From assembly GCA_947177315.1 (NCBI GenBank), contig CAMWTX010000010.1, positions 1 through 16,845 of the forward strand: DNA of 16,845 nucleotides, written 5' to 3'. Shown piece after piece: positions 10,676 through 16,845 of this stretch; position 1 is the stretch's first letter, and every line of letters begins with the position of its first letter. This DNA comes from an uncultured Bacteroidales bacterium (GTDB lineage: Bacteria > Bacteroidota > Bacteroidia > Bacteroidales > P3). A program made the translations under genes and the position numbers. Below the pieces are notes generated by a model that saw nothing but the letters and a program-made list of their open reading frames with translations, was not told where the DNA came from and did not search any database.

Positions 10676-12019
10676 ATGCCCGACAGAACCGACAATCCAC
10701 GTCTCTTGGAAACCGCGCCCGTTCCGGGTCTGCTGTGGAAATTCGCTTTGCCGGCCATCATTTCCACACTCACCACCTCGCTCTACAGCCTTATCGACCG
10801 CATCTTCATCGGGCAGGGCGCCGGCCCCATGGCCATCTCCGGCCTAGCGCTGACCTTTCCCATCATGAACCTGCTCACCGCTTTCGGCACGCTGGTGGGC
10901 ATCGGCGCCTCCACGCGCATATCCATCGTGCTGGGCATGGGCGACCGCGACTGGGCGGAAAGGATTCTGGGAAACTCGATAGTGCTCACGGTGATTATGT
11001 GGGGTTTGCTCACGTTGCTGTGCATCGGTTTCCTGCATCCGCTCCTGATGATGTTCGGCGGCAGCGAAAACACCATCCCTTACGCCGCCGACTACCTCTA
11101 CATCGTGATTCCCGGCTATATCTTCAGCAATATCGCCTACAGTTTCTGCAACATCATACGCGCTTCGGGCAGCCCCACGCGTTCCATGGTCATCATGCTC
11201 ATCGGCGTAGGGGTGAATCTGGTGCTCGACCCGCTGTTCATCTTCGGTTTCGGCATGGGCATCCGCGGGGCGGCCATCGCCACGGTGCTCTCCATGTTCG
11301 TGGCCACGGTGTTCACCCTGCAATTTTTCCTCAAGAAGAACGCCTATATCCGCTTTAAGCGCAGCACCCTCCGGCTCAAAAGCAACATCGTGCGCGACAT
11401 CCTTTCCATCGGCATGTCGCCCTGCCTGATGCATATCGCCGCCAGCGCGGTGGCGGTTATCCTCAACCGGCGGCTGGTGTTTACCGGCGGAGACCTCGCG
11501 GTGGGGGCCTACGGCATCATCAACAGCTACGGCATCCTTTTCGTGATGTTCGTTATCGGGCTCTGTCAGGGCATGCAACCCATCGTGGGATTCAACTACG
11601 GAGCCCAGAAGATGGACCGCGCCAAACACGCCTTTTTTCTTTCCATCAAGGTGGGAACCATCATCACTACTTTCGGTTTCTTGTTGCTGGAACTCTTTCC
11701 CGAAGCCGCCGCGCGCGTGTTCACCACCGACAGGGAGCTGATACAGATTGCCCGGAATGGCTTCCGCTTTGTGTTTCTGCTCTTTCCCTTTGTGGGCTTC
11801 CAGATTGTGACCTCCAATTTCTTTCAGTCGTTGGGCAAGGTTCACCTGTCTATCTTCCTGAGCCTTAGCCGGCAGGTGCTGTTCCTGATTCCCGCCATGT
11901 ATATCTGCTCTTATTTTTGGGGCTTGAACGGAGTGTGGGCGGCTACGGCGGTGGCCGATTTCTTTGCCTGCCTGATTGCCCTGTTCATCTTGCGCAACCA
12001 GCTCAAACAAATCAAGTGA
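10676..12019 (+). CDS. MATE-family multidrug/metabolite exporter
   Basis: A 447-residue inner-membrane antiporter of the multi-antimicrobial extrusion family, which exports cationic compounds in exchange for sodium or protons. What shows this: about 12 hydrophobic segments, in two related halves; near the N-terminus LLWKFALPAIISTLTTSLYS and IDRIFIGQGAGPMAISGLAL, followed by GIGASTRISIVLGMGD; and in the second half GLCQGMQPIVGFNYGAQKMDRA, all typical MatE sequences of the DinF/NorM-like kind. I chose ATG 10676 because family members begin with a short polar tail and LL-x-FA-PAI; the ATG at 10529 would add 49 atypical residues that overlap the promoter region. The next gene starts within its stop (GTGA). 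The substrate cannot be told. Confidence 0.9.
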   Translation: MPDRTDNPRLLETAPVPGLLWKFALPAIISTLTTSLYSLIDRIFIGQGAGPMAISGLALTFPIMNLLTAFGTLVGIGASTRISIVLGMGDRDWAERILGNSIVLTVIMWGLLTLLCIGFLHPLLMMFGGSENTIPYAADYLYIVIPGYIFSNIAYSFCNIIRASGSPTRSMVIMLIGVGVNLVLDPLFIFGFGMGIRGAAIATVLSMFVATVFTLQFFLKKNAYIRFKRSTLRLKSNIVRDILSIGMSPCLMHIAASAVAVILNRRLVFTGGDLAVGAYGIINSYGILFVMFVIGLCQGMQPIVGFNYGAQKMDRAKHAFFLSIKVGTIITTFGFLLLELFPEAAARVFTTDRELIQIARNGFRFVFLLFPFVGFQIVTSNFFQSLGKVHLSIFLSLSRQVLFLIPAMYICSYFWGLNGVWAATAVADFFACLIALFILRNQLKQIK

Positions 12020-13050
12020 CACCCAGCTTCTTTGAACATATAACCGACTATGGCAGCCTTTCGGTGGTGGGCATGGCCAAGAACGTGGGAAAGACCGTCT
12101 GCCTGCGCGCCTTGCTGGGGCATGCTTTCCGCCAGGGGCAGGCCGGTGCGCTCGCCGTTACTTCGGTGGGCACCGACGGGGAAGCCATAGACCAGGTGTA
12201 TAAGACCCAAAAGCCCGAACTCACCTTCTATCCGGGCATGCTGGTGCAGACGGCCGAGCAGTATTACCATCGCCGCCGCCTCAGCGCCGAGATACTGGAC
12301 ATAGGCCGGGAATCGACCGCCTGCGGACGTTTGGTCACCGCCCGGGTCAAGACCCCCGGCAAGATGATTATTTCGGGCCCCGCCCATACGCAGGGACTGC
12401 AGGAATATATCCGCACGGCGCACGGCCTGGGAGCGCGCACGGCCATCATCGACGGGGCTCTGTCGCGCCTGAGCCTGGCCTCGCCTTTCGTGTCGGAAGC
12501 CATGGTGCTCTGCACGGGGGCCGCCGTGAGCAAAAACATGGACGACTTGGTGCGCAAGACCTCTTTCCAGTACCGCCTGCTCGATTTGCCGCTGTTTTTG
12601 CAGACACCCTCGGGGCGTGTGGCGGCGGAGGGTCTGCTGTCGGTTTCTTCGGGCGTGCACGGCATCGGTGCGGACGGCGCGGCGGAGGATCTGCGGATTC
12701 CCTCCCTGCTGCAGATCGACAAACACATGGAAAAGATAGAGCCTTACTGCCGGGAAGGGGCTTTCCTCTATGTGGCGGGGCTTCTCAACGACACTTTCTT
12801 GAACCGCCTCTCCGCGCGGCGGCAGCGACCCGACTTGGTGGTGAGCGACTTTACCAAGCTTTTCTTTTCCGAAGCGGCCTACAAAACTTTTCTCCGTGCC
12901 GGCTCTCGGATCTTAGTGTTGCGGCAGCCCAAGGTGGTGGGCGTCTGCGTCAATCCCGTATCGCCCGACGGCTACCGGCTCGAAAGCGCCGCCCTGCGGG
13001 AGCGCATGCAGGAAGCGCTCGGCTGCGCGGTGTTCGACATTTTGGCGTAG
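12016..13050 (+). CDS. P-loop protein resembling KamB, a lysine 5,6-aminomutase reactivation protein
   Basis: A 344-residue protein. The start is taken as GTG 12016, overlapping the MATE stop (GTGA) and giving MTPSFFEHITDYGSLSVVG; no suitable ATG is present, and an upstream ATG (11917) would overlap MATE by about 100 nt. What is seen: a deviant Walker A, GMAKNVGKT (residues 19-27, KNxGKT type as in MobB), SVGTDGE (50-56), a hydrophobic MIISGP (117-122) and a Walker B-like IIDGALSRLSLASP (144-157), then TGAAVSKNM. From memory this pattern (GMAKNxGKT, TSxGxDGE, IDGALxRxSxASP) matches KamB-type proteins, which in lysine fermenters help reactivate a B12-dependent aminomutase. None of the kamA/D/E genes is in the window, so the job may differ. 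Family link moderate; function unproven. Confidence 0.6.
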   Translation: MTPSFFEHITDYGSLSVVGMAKNVGKTVCLRALLGHAFRQGQAGALAVTSVGTDGEAIDQVYKTQKPELTFYPGMLVQTAEQYYHRRRLSAEILDIGRESTACGRLVTARVKTPGKMIISGPAHTQGLQEYIRTAHGLGARTAIIDGALSRLSLASPFVSEAMVLCTGAAVSKNMDDLVRKTSFQYRLLDLPLFLQTPSGRVAAEGLLSVSSGVHGIGADGAAEDLRIPSLLQIDKHMEKIEPYCREGAFLYVAGLLNDTFLNRLSARRQRPDLVVSDFTKLFFSEAAYKTFLRAGSRILVLRQPKVVGVCVNPVSPDGYRLESAALRERMQEALGCAVFDILA

Positions 13051-13062
13051 TTATCAACGTTC

Positions 13063-13093
13063 TTGTTTTATCTCCCGATATTTCGTACCTTTG
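13063..13093 (+). promoter_or_regulatory. Bacteroidetes-type promoter of rpmH
   Basis: TTG (13063-13065, preceded by C, against consensus TTTG), 20 nt, then TACCTTTG (13086-13093), an exact TAnnTTTG. Transcription should begin near 13100, giving an rpmH leader of about 90 nt. The leader can fold: TCCC (13122-13125) can pair with GGGG (13129-13132) or, alternatively, with GGGA (13136-13139). Confidence 0.65.
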
Positions 13094-13189
13094 CCCTCTG
13101 TTTTTGACGCGGAACAGGCTCTCCCGAAGGGGTTTGGGATGCGTTAAGATGCAGATTTTCAGTTTGTATAACAGTAATAAGCGATAAAG

Positions 13190-13336
13190 ATGAAACGTAC
13201 TTTTCAACCCCACCGCCGCAAGCGTGTCAACAAACACGGATTTCGTGAAAGAATGTCCACCGCCAACGGTCGTCGTGTTTTGGCCGCCCGCAGGGCTAAG
13301 GGACGCGCTCGTTTAACTGTTTCCGATGAGAGATAG
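13190..13336 (+). CDS. rpmH: 50S ribosomal protein L34
   Basis: A 48-residue, very basic protein of the large ribosomal subunit. It begins MKRTFQPHRRKRVNKHGFRE and continues RMSTANGRRVLAARRAKGR, the unmistakable L34 sequence; the end is RLTVSDER. Length fits (44-52 in most bacteria). It has its own promoter and two downstream terminator-like hairpins. In many bacteria rpmH is next to rnpA and dnaA, but neither is here, so this is not evidence of a replication origin. Confidence 0.97.
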   Translation: MKRTFQPHRRKRVNKHGFRERMSTANGRRVLAARRAKGRARLTVSDER

Positions 13337-13337
13337 T

Positions 13338-13361
13338 AAAACGACCTTACGGCTCGTTTTT
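13338..13361 (+). terminator. First terminator after rpmH
   Basis: AAAACGA-CC (13338-13346) pairs with GG-TCGTTTT (13351-13360) around a TTAC loop, with one bulged C (13353); the right arm runs into five T. It begins 2 nt after the rpmH stop. Confidence 0.7.
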
Positions 13362-13364
13362 GTT

Positions 13365-13408
13365 AAGAATTCTGTTCATTCCGCTTAAGGAGGGGCAGAA
13401 TTTTTTTT
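13365..13408 (+). terminator. Second terminator-like hairpin, before the DUF4834 gene
   Basis: AAGAATTCTG (13365-13374) pairs with CAGAATTTTT (13396-13405), ten pairs with one G-U, followed by T to 13408. The 21-nt loop holds AAGGAGG (13387-13393), a perfect Shine-Dalgarno sequence with no start codon at the proper distance. The hairpin ends only 22 nt before the DUF4834 start, so it could be an attenuator rather than a plain terminator. Confidence 0.6.
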
Positions 13409-13429
13409 ATTAGCCGAAAACGGAAACGC

Positions 13430-13690
13430 ATGATTTCGTTCTTGCTTTTGTTAGTGATCGGGGTTCTTCTGTTGGCAGGAGGTATCCTGCGTGTGCTCTC
13501 AGGGATATTCTTTCCCTGGATAAGGTCTGACCGGTGGAACGATCGGGAAAGATGCCAAGAAAAGCCCCGGAAGCCCGAAGGCTCGGTAAGCATCGACTAT
13601 GTGCCGCCCCGACAGGATATGAAAGACAGCCGCCCCGGAAACAATGCGCCCGATTCCGATTACGTGGATTACGAAGAAGTGAAACAATGA
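13430..13690 (+). CDS. DUF4834 small membrane protein
   Basis: An 86-residue protein with one N-terminal hydrophobic helix (about residues 2-28, MISFLLLLVIGVLLLAGGIL onward) and a charged, Pro-rich cytoplasmic or periplasmic tail ending DYVDYEEVKQ. The D-YVDYEEV end and the size are what I recall of DUF4834, a Bacteroidetes family of unknown function. Its stop overlaps the start of the YitT gene (ATGA), which indicates translational coupling. No promoter is found between the hairpin at 13365-13408 and the ATG. Confidence 0.75.
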   Translation: MISFLLLLVIGVLLLAGGILRVLSGIFFPWIRSDRWNDRERCQEKPRKPEGSVSIDYVPPRQDMKDSRPGNNAPDSDYVDYEEVKQ

Positions 13691-14628
13691 ACATTTTTGG
13701 AAAAGCATCCGCTTATATAAAGAAAAGCATACCTACCGACCCCAAGCTGTTGCACCGGGAGGTAAAGAGTTATATCATGATTACGCTCTGCCTTTGCCTC
13801 TATGCCTTGGCGTTGGTGGCGTTCATCATCAATTCCGAAATCGTGAGCGGTGGAGTGAACGGTATCTCCACGCTTATTTTCTACGCTACCGGCAAAACGG
13901 TTCCGGTGGCGGCGAGTGCCTTTATCATCAATGCCGTGTTGTTGGTTATCGGATTCAAGATTCTCGGCAAGGGCTTCGGTGTCAAGACCATCTGGGCCAT
14001 CGTGGGGCTTTCGCTGTTTATCACGATGTGGACCGGCATCATCCGTGAACCTATCCTGGCCGACGACAAGTTTCTTTCCGCCGTTTTGGGCGGCGCCCTC
14101 ATCGGGGTTTCTGTCGGAACGGCGTTCAACTACGGCGGCAGCACGGGCGGCACGGACATTGTGGCCTTGATTGTTTCGAAATTCCGCAACGTAGGGCCTG
14201 GCCGCGTGATTCTCTGGTGCGATATATTCATTATTTCTTCTTCCTTTATCGTTTTTCATTACTTCAACGGACATTCGGTGGTGGATTCCATCCGCGTGGT
14301 GCTTTACGGCTTTGTAACGATGGGCGTTACCTCCTACACGATAGACCTTTTGGTGTTGGGCAGCCGCTCGAGCGTTCAGCTGCTGATCAACTCGTCGAAG
14401 TATGAGGCCATCGCCGACATGATTTCCCACGAAAAGAACCGGGGCGTGACGCTTCTGAATGCCGAAGGCTATTACAGCAAGAAAGAAACGCGCGTTCTGT
14501 TGGTGTTGGTGCGCAAATATGAACTGCAACCGCTCATGAAACGCATCAAGGACATCGACTCCAACGCGTTTATGAGTGTTACCAACGCTTTGGGCGTGTT
14601 CGGAAATGGTTTTGAAGATATCAAATAA
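13687..14628 (+). CDS. YitT-family membrane protein with C-terminal DUF2179 domain
   Basis: A 313-residue inner-membrane protein. Seen: a polar N-terminus, then about five to six hydrophobic segments (roughly 28-220), including VSGGVNGISTLIFYATG (53-69) and FNYGGSTGGTDIVALI (147-162), the YitT signature, and a soluble C-terminal DUF2179 domain (about 225-313) with GVTLLNAEGYYSKKETRVL (253-271) and AFMSVTNALGVFGNGF (294-309). The transport substrate of YitT proteins is not established. I chose the ATG at 13687 because it overlaps the DUF4834 stop and gives the usual N-terminus; an upstream ATG (13534) lies inside DUF4834. The next gene starts 6 nt downstream. Confidence 0.9.
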   Translation: MNIFGKASAYIKKSIPTDPKLLHREVKSYIMITLCLCLYALALVAFIINSEIVSGGVNGISTLIFYATGKTVPVAASAFIINAVLLVIGFKILGKGFGVKTIWAIVGLSLFITMWTGIIREPILADDKFLSAVLGGALIGVSVGTAFNYGGSTGGTDIVALIVSKFRNVGPGRVILWCDIFIISSSFIVFHYFNGHSVVDSIRVVLYGFVTMGVTSYTIDLLVLGSRSSVQLLINSSKYEAIADMISHEKNRGVTLLNAEGYYSKKETRVLLVLVRKYELQPLMKRIKDIDSNAFMSVTNALGVFGNGFEDIK

Positions 14629-14634
14629 GCGGTG

Positions 14635-15744
14635 ATGCGAAGTTTACGATTTCTTATAACAGCAGGATTGGTGTTGGTTTTCGGCGCTTGGGCCCAAGCC
14701 CAGGTGCGAGAGGGCGAAGGCGTGGAGGCGCCCGGAACCCCGGAACAAACCTCCGTGGAGCAAGCCGACTCCAAGAAACAGCCCATTTCCGTGCACTTCA
14801 ACGTGCGGGTGGATTGGGAGAACCACCTCACGGACATGGGGGATTCGGTGGCCAACAAATCGGCCTTTTCGGGCAAGTACATCAACTTTATGCTCAACGG
14901 AAACATCTCCGACAACTTCTCTTATCACTTCCGCTACCGATTTAACCGCGTTACTTCTTTCAGTGATTTTTTCGATGCCGTCGATTGGGCGTACTTAGAC
15001 TACGACATCACGCCGAACTGGCGTGTATCGGCCGGTAAACAAATGGTTTACATAGGCGGTTTTGAATACGACTACGCCCCCATAGACGTGTATTTCTGGT
15101 CGGGTGCCAACGAAAACATCACCTGCTACGAAATGGGCGTGTCGGGGCAATACACCACCAACGACGGGCGCAACACCTTTGTGGCGCAGATCACCAACTC
15201 GCCTTTTTCGAGCCGTAGCATCCGCTTCGAGAACATGTACGCCTACAACTTGGCGTGGTACGGCAACTACGGATTCTACCGTTCCATTTGGTCGGTGAAT
15301 ATGATGAACTATGCCAAAGGCAAGTTCGTGAATTATATCGCGCTCGGCAACCGCTTCAACATCGCTCCTTTCCTGGCGGTGGAACTCGACTACGTGAACC
15401 GTTACTATCTGGGGCAGGGCGGCTTTTTCGGTGATTTCTCGCTGATAGGCAACTTGATATTCAACATCAAGGATCGCGCGAATATCTTTGTGAAAGGGGG
15501 CTTTGACTACAACGACTCCGGAAACGACGATATTCTGGTGGGGCCGGCGGCGCTTGCGGCAGGCTTCGGCATCGGGCGGGAATCGGGCTATATCGGTGCG
15601 GGCGCGGAGTTTTTTCCGCTCAAAAGAAGTAAGGATATTCGCCTGCACGCCTATTGGACCACCAACAACCGCACCGACAACTTCAAGAGCCATACCGTGG
15701 CCGTGGGCTTCACGTGGCTCCTGCGCGCGTTTGAGCGTAAATAA
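14635..15744 (+). CDS. Outer-membrane porin, OprO/OprP-like (phosphate-selective porin family)
   Basis: A 369-residue outer-membrane beta-barrel. The N-terminus MRSLRFLITAGLVLVFGAWA is a type I signal peptide, cut near AQA-Q (about residue 22). After a short acidic, disordered linker (about 25-50) come alternating amphipathic strands rich in Tyr, Phe, Asn and Gly (for example FNVRVDWENHL, FSYHFRYRFNR, WRVSAGKQMVYIGGFEYDY), and the last strand ends in an aromatic/hydrophobic pattern (VAVGFTWLLRAFERK). KQ-x5-GGFEYDY is a porin O/P-type feature. The ion or solute passed is unknown. ATG 14635 is preferred to the GTG at 14632. It follows YitT by 6 nt and precedes the Gate-domain gene by 29 nt. Confidence 0.8.
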   Translation: MRSLRFLITAGLVLVFGAWAQAQVREGEGVEAPGTPEQTSVEQADSKKQPISVHFNVRVDWENHLTDMGDSVANKSAFSGKYINFMLNGNISDNFSYHFRYRFNRVTSFSDFFDAVDWAYLDYDITPNWRVSAGKQMVYIGGFEYDYAPIDVYFWSGANENITCYEMGVSGQYTTNDGRNTFVAQITNSPFSSRSIRFENMYAYNLAWYGNYGFYRSIWSVNMMNYAKGKFVNYIALGNRFNIAPFLAVELDYVNRYYLGQGGFFGDFSLIGNLIFNIKDRANIFVKGGFDYNDSGNDDILVGPAALAAGFGIGRESGYIGAGAEFFPLKRSKDIRLHAYWTTNNRTDNFKSHTVAVGFTWLLRAFERK

Positions 15745-15758
15745 TCTTGAAAATAATC

Positions 15759-15772
15759 GCGAAACGTTTCGC
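15759..15772. promoter_or_regulatory. 14-bp perfect palindrome, candidate LacI-family operator
   Basis: GCGAAACGTTTCGC is a perfect inverted repeat ending 1 nt before the start of the Gate-domain gene. The centre AAACGTTT with a middle CG is the form of many LacI/PurR-family operators. A weak -7 element, TAATCTTG (15742-15749, one base off), would put transcription start near 15756, so a bound repressor would sit on the start site. In RNA it would form a hairpin next to the start codon. No regulator gene is in the window. Confidence 0.45.
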
Positions 15773-15773
15773 T

Positions 15774-16845
15774 ATGAAAAAGTTTAAAGACCTTAAATTC
15801 ACCACAAAACGCACCATTGAGGCAATGGTGTTCCTGCTTGTGTTCTTTGTGGCCTTCGGCGTTCTGGCACGCCGTATGGGTACGCCCAACATGCTCAATT
15901 CCATGATGAAGACGGCGCACGACCTCTTGCTCAACACCTGCTTCTACCTGATGGGCATCACCGTGCTTACCGGAGCCTTGGGACGTCTGCTCACCGAATT
16001 CGGCGTGGTGCGCCTGCTCGAAAACATTCTCCGTCCGCTTATGAAACCGCTCTTCAACCTCCCCGGCGTGGCGGCTTTGGGCGCGGTGCTCACGTTCCTG
16101 AGCGACAATCCCGCCATCATCTCCTTGGCGCACGACAAGAATTTCAGCAGTTATTTCAAAAAATATCAATTGATTTCGCTCACCAATTTCGGCACGGCTT
16201 TCGGCATGGGCTTGGTGGTGATCGCCTTTATGGTGGGCAAGGGCTACGGCACGGGCGCCGCCATCGGGCTTTTGGGCGCCGTGGTGGGCAGTATCATTTC
16301 CACCCGTCTCATGCAGCGTGCCATTATCAAGGCCTATCCGCAATATAAGGATGAGGAAGCCTCGGGCGGCGACAAGGAAAAAATTTCGTTCAAGTCGGAA
16401 GGCGGTGTGTTTATCCGCGGTCTGAACGCGATTCTGGACGGCGGCAAGGACGGTGTTCAGTTGGGTTTGGCCATCATTCCGGGAGTTATCGTGATTTCGA
16501 CGGTGGTGATGATGATTACTTTCGGCGCGGGCGCGGGCGGAAGCTACACGGGCGCGGCCTACGAAGGCGTGCCTCTTTTGCCGTGGCTGGCGGAAAAGGT
16601 GAACTTTCTGTTCGAATGGCTTTTCGGCTTCCAACATCCCGAACTCATTGCCTTCCCTATTACCGCTTTGGGCGCGGTGGGCGCGGCGCTGGGCCTGGTT
16701 CCCACCTTTATTTCAGAAGGATTGGTTGATAACAACGTAATTGCCGTATTCACCGCCATGGGGATGTGCTGGAGCGGCTATCTCTCCACACATTCGGCCA
16801 TGCTCGATTCGCTCGGCTACCGCAACCTCGTTCCGAAAGCCATCG
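15774..16845 (+). CDS. Nucleoside-recognition (Gate) domain membrane protein, 3' end cut by the window
   Basis: The reading frame is open from ATG 15774 to the window edge: 357 residues visible, no stop. It begins MKKFKDLKFTTKRTIEAMVF, and is mostly hydrophobic, with about eight or more membrane segments. Seen: LTFLSDNPAIISLAHDKNF and FGTAFGMGLVVIAFMVGKGYG in the first half, a charged loop (about 198-215), then VQLGLAIIPGVIVISTVVMM and FPITALGAVGAALGLVPTFI, matching the repeated Gate domains. I recall close Bacteroidetes relatives annotated as CD0519/CD1768-family membrane proteins. The substrate is unknown; nucleosides or nucleobases are only suggested by the domain name. The start follows a palindrome (15759-15772). 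Confidence 0.75.
   Translation, partial: MKKFKDLKFTTKRTIEAMVFLLVFFVAFGVLARRMGTPNMLNSMMKTAHDLLLNTCFYLMGITVLTGALGRLLTEFGVVRLLENILRPLMKPLFNLPGVAALGAVLTFLSDNPAIISLAHDKNFSSYFKKYQLISLTNFGTAFGMGLVVIAFMVGKGYGTGAAIGLLGAVVGSIISTRLMQRAIIKAYPQYKDEEASGGDKEKISFKSEGGVFIRGLNAILDGGKDGVQLGLAIIPGVIVISTVVMMITFGAGAGGSYTGAAYEGVPLLPWLAEKVNFLFEWLFGFQHPELIAFPITALGAVGAALGLVPTFISEGLVDNNVIAVFTAMGMCWSGYLSTHSAMLDSLGYRNLVPKAI

Noticed and set aside
10844..12022. A 392-codon minus-strand frame opposite the MATE gene
   Set aside because: Charged, His-rich product opposite a clear transporter; a shadow frame.
13051..13336. Replication-origin region suggested by rpmH
   Set aside because: No dnaA, rnpA or DnaA-box cluster is present, and rpmH alone does not mark an origin in this phylum.
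15651..16637. A 328-codon minus-strand frame under the Gate-domain gene
   Set aside because: The + strand frame encodes a clear membrane protein; the minus product is His/Gln/Glu-rich low-complexity sequence typical of a shadow frame.

Overview
The window is an ordinary-looking stretch of chromosome from a member of the Bacteroidota, most likely the order Bacteroidales. The signs are Bacteroidetes-type promoters (TTTG about 19-21 nt before TAnnTTTG), families common or typical in that phylum (DUF4834, DUF4159, DUF2807/GIN, a FucP/GluP-type sugar permease, a DUF1566-type lipoprotein), a SecA of 1106 residues that is much longer than the E. coli protein, and few strong Shine-Dalgarno sites. GC content is moderate to high (about 57 % in the coding lines I counted). 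I cannot name the genus. I see no mobile element, CRISPR array, tRNA or rRNA.

Layout. 1-1374: a poly-G tract, then an MFS sugar transporter whose 3' end carries the promoter of the next gene. 1439-2395: an AT-richer secreted lipoprotein with its own terminator. 2538-5287: a tight + strand group, tyrS, rsmE and a DUF4159 exported protein. 5346-6104: an exported GIN-domain (DUF2807) protein with its own promoter-like site and a leader hairpin. 6101-10522: a minus-strand pair, secA then prfB. prfB is read through a programmed +1 frameshift, so it has two ORF pieces that together make one 363-residue RF2. 10676-13050: a MATE exporter followed, with a GTGA start/stop overlap, by a P-loop protein that resembles KamB-type B12-aminomutase reactivation proteins. 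13190-13336: rpmH (L34, 48 residues), with a good promoter and two successive terminator-like hairpins. 13430-16845: a + strand envelope group of DUF4834 small membrane protein, YitT-family membrane protein (ATGA overlap), OprO/P-like porin (6 nt gap) and a nucleoside-recognition (Gate) membrane protein cut by the window edge. A 14-bp perfect palindrome of LacI-operator type sits directly before the last gene.

How the genes work together. The tyrS/rsmE/prfB/rpmH genes serve translation, secA serves export, and the rest are transporters and envelope proteins. The porin next to YitT and Gate-domain inner-membrane proteins suggests an uptake or export route across both membranes, with the substrate unknown. 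I found no clear previously undescribed multi-gene system. The items most worth a second look are the orphan KamB-like P-loop protein, the LacI-like palindrome before the Gate-domain gene, the RF2 frameshift site, the 11-G tract before the sugar permease, and the twin hairpins that separate rpmH from a downstream operon with no visible promoter.
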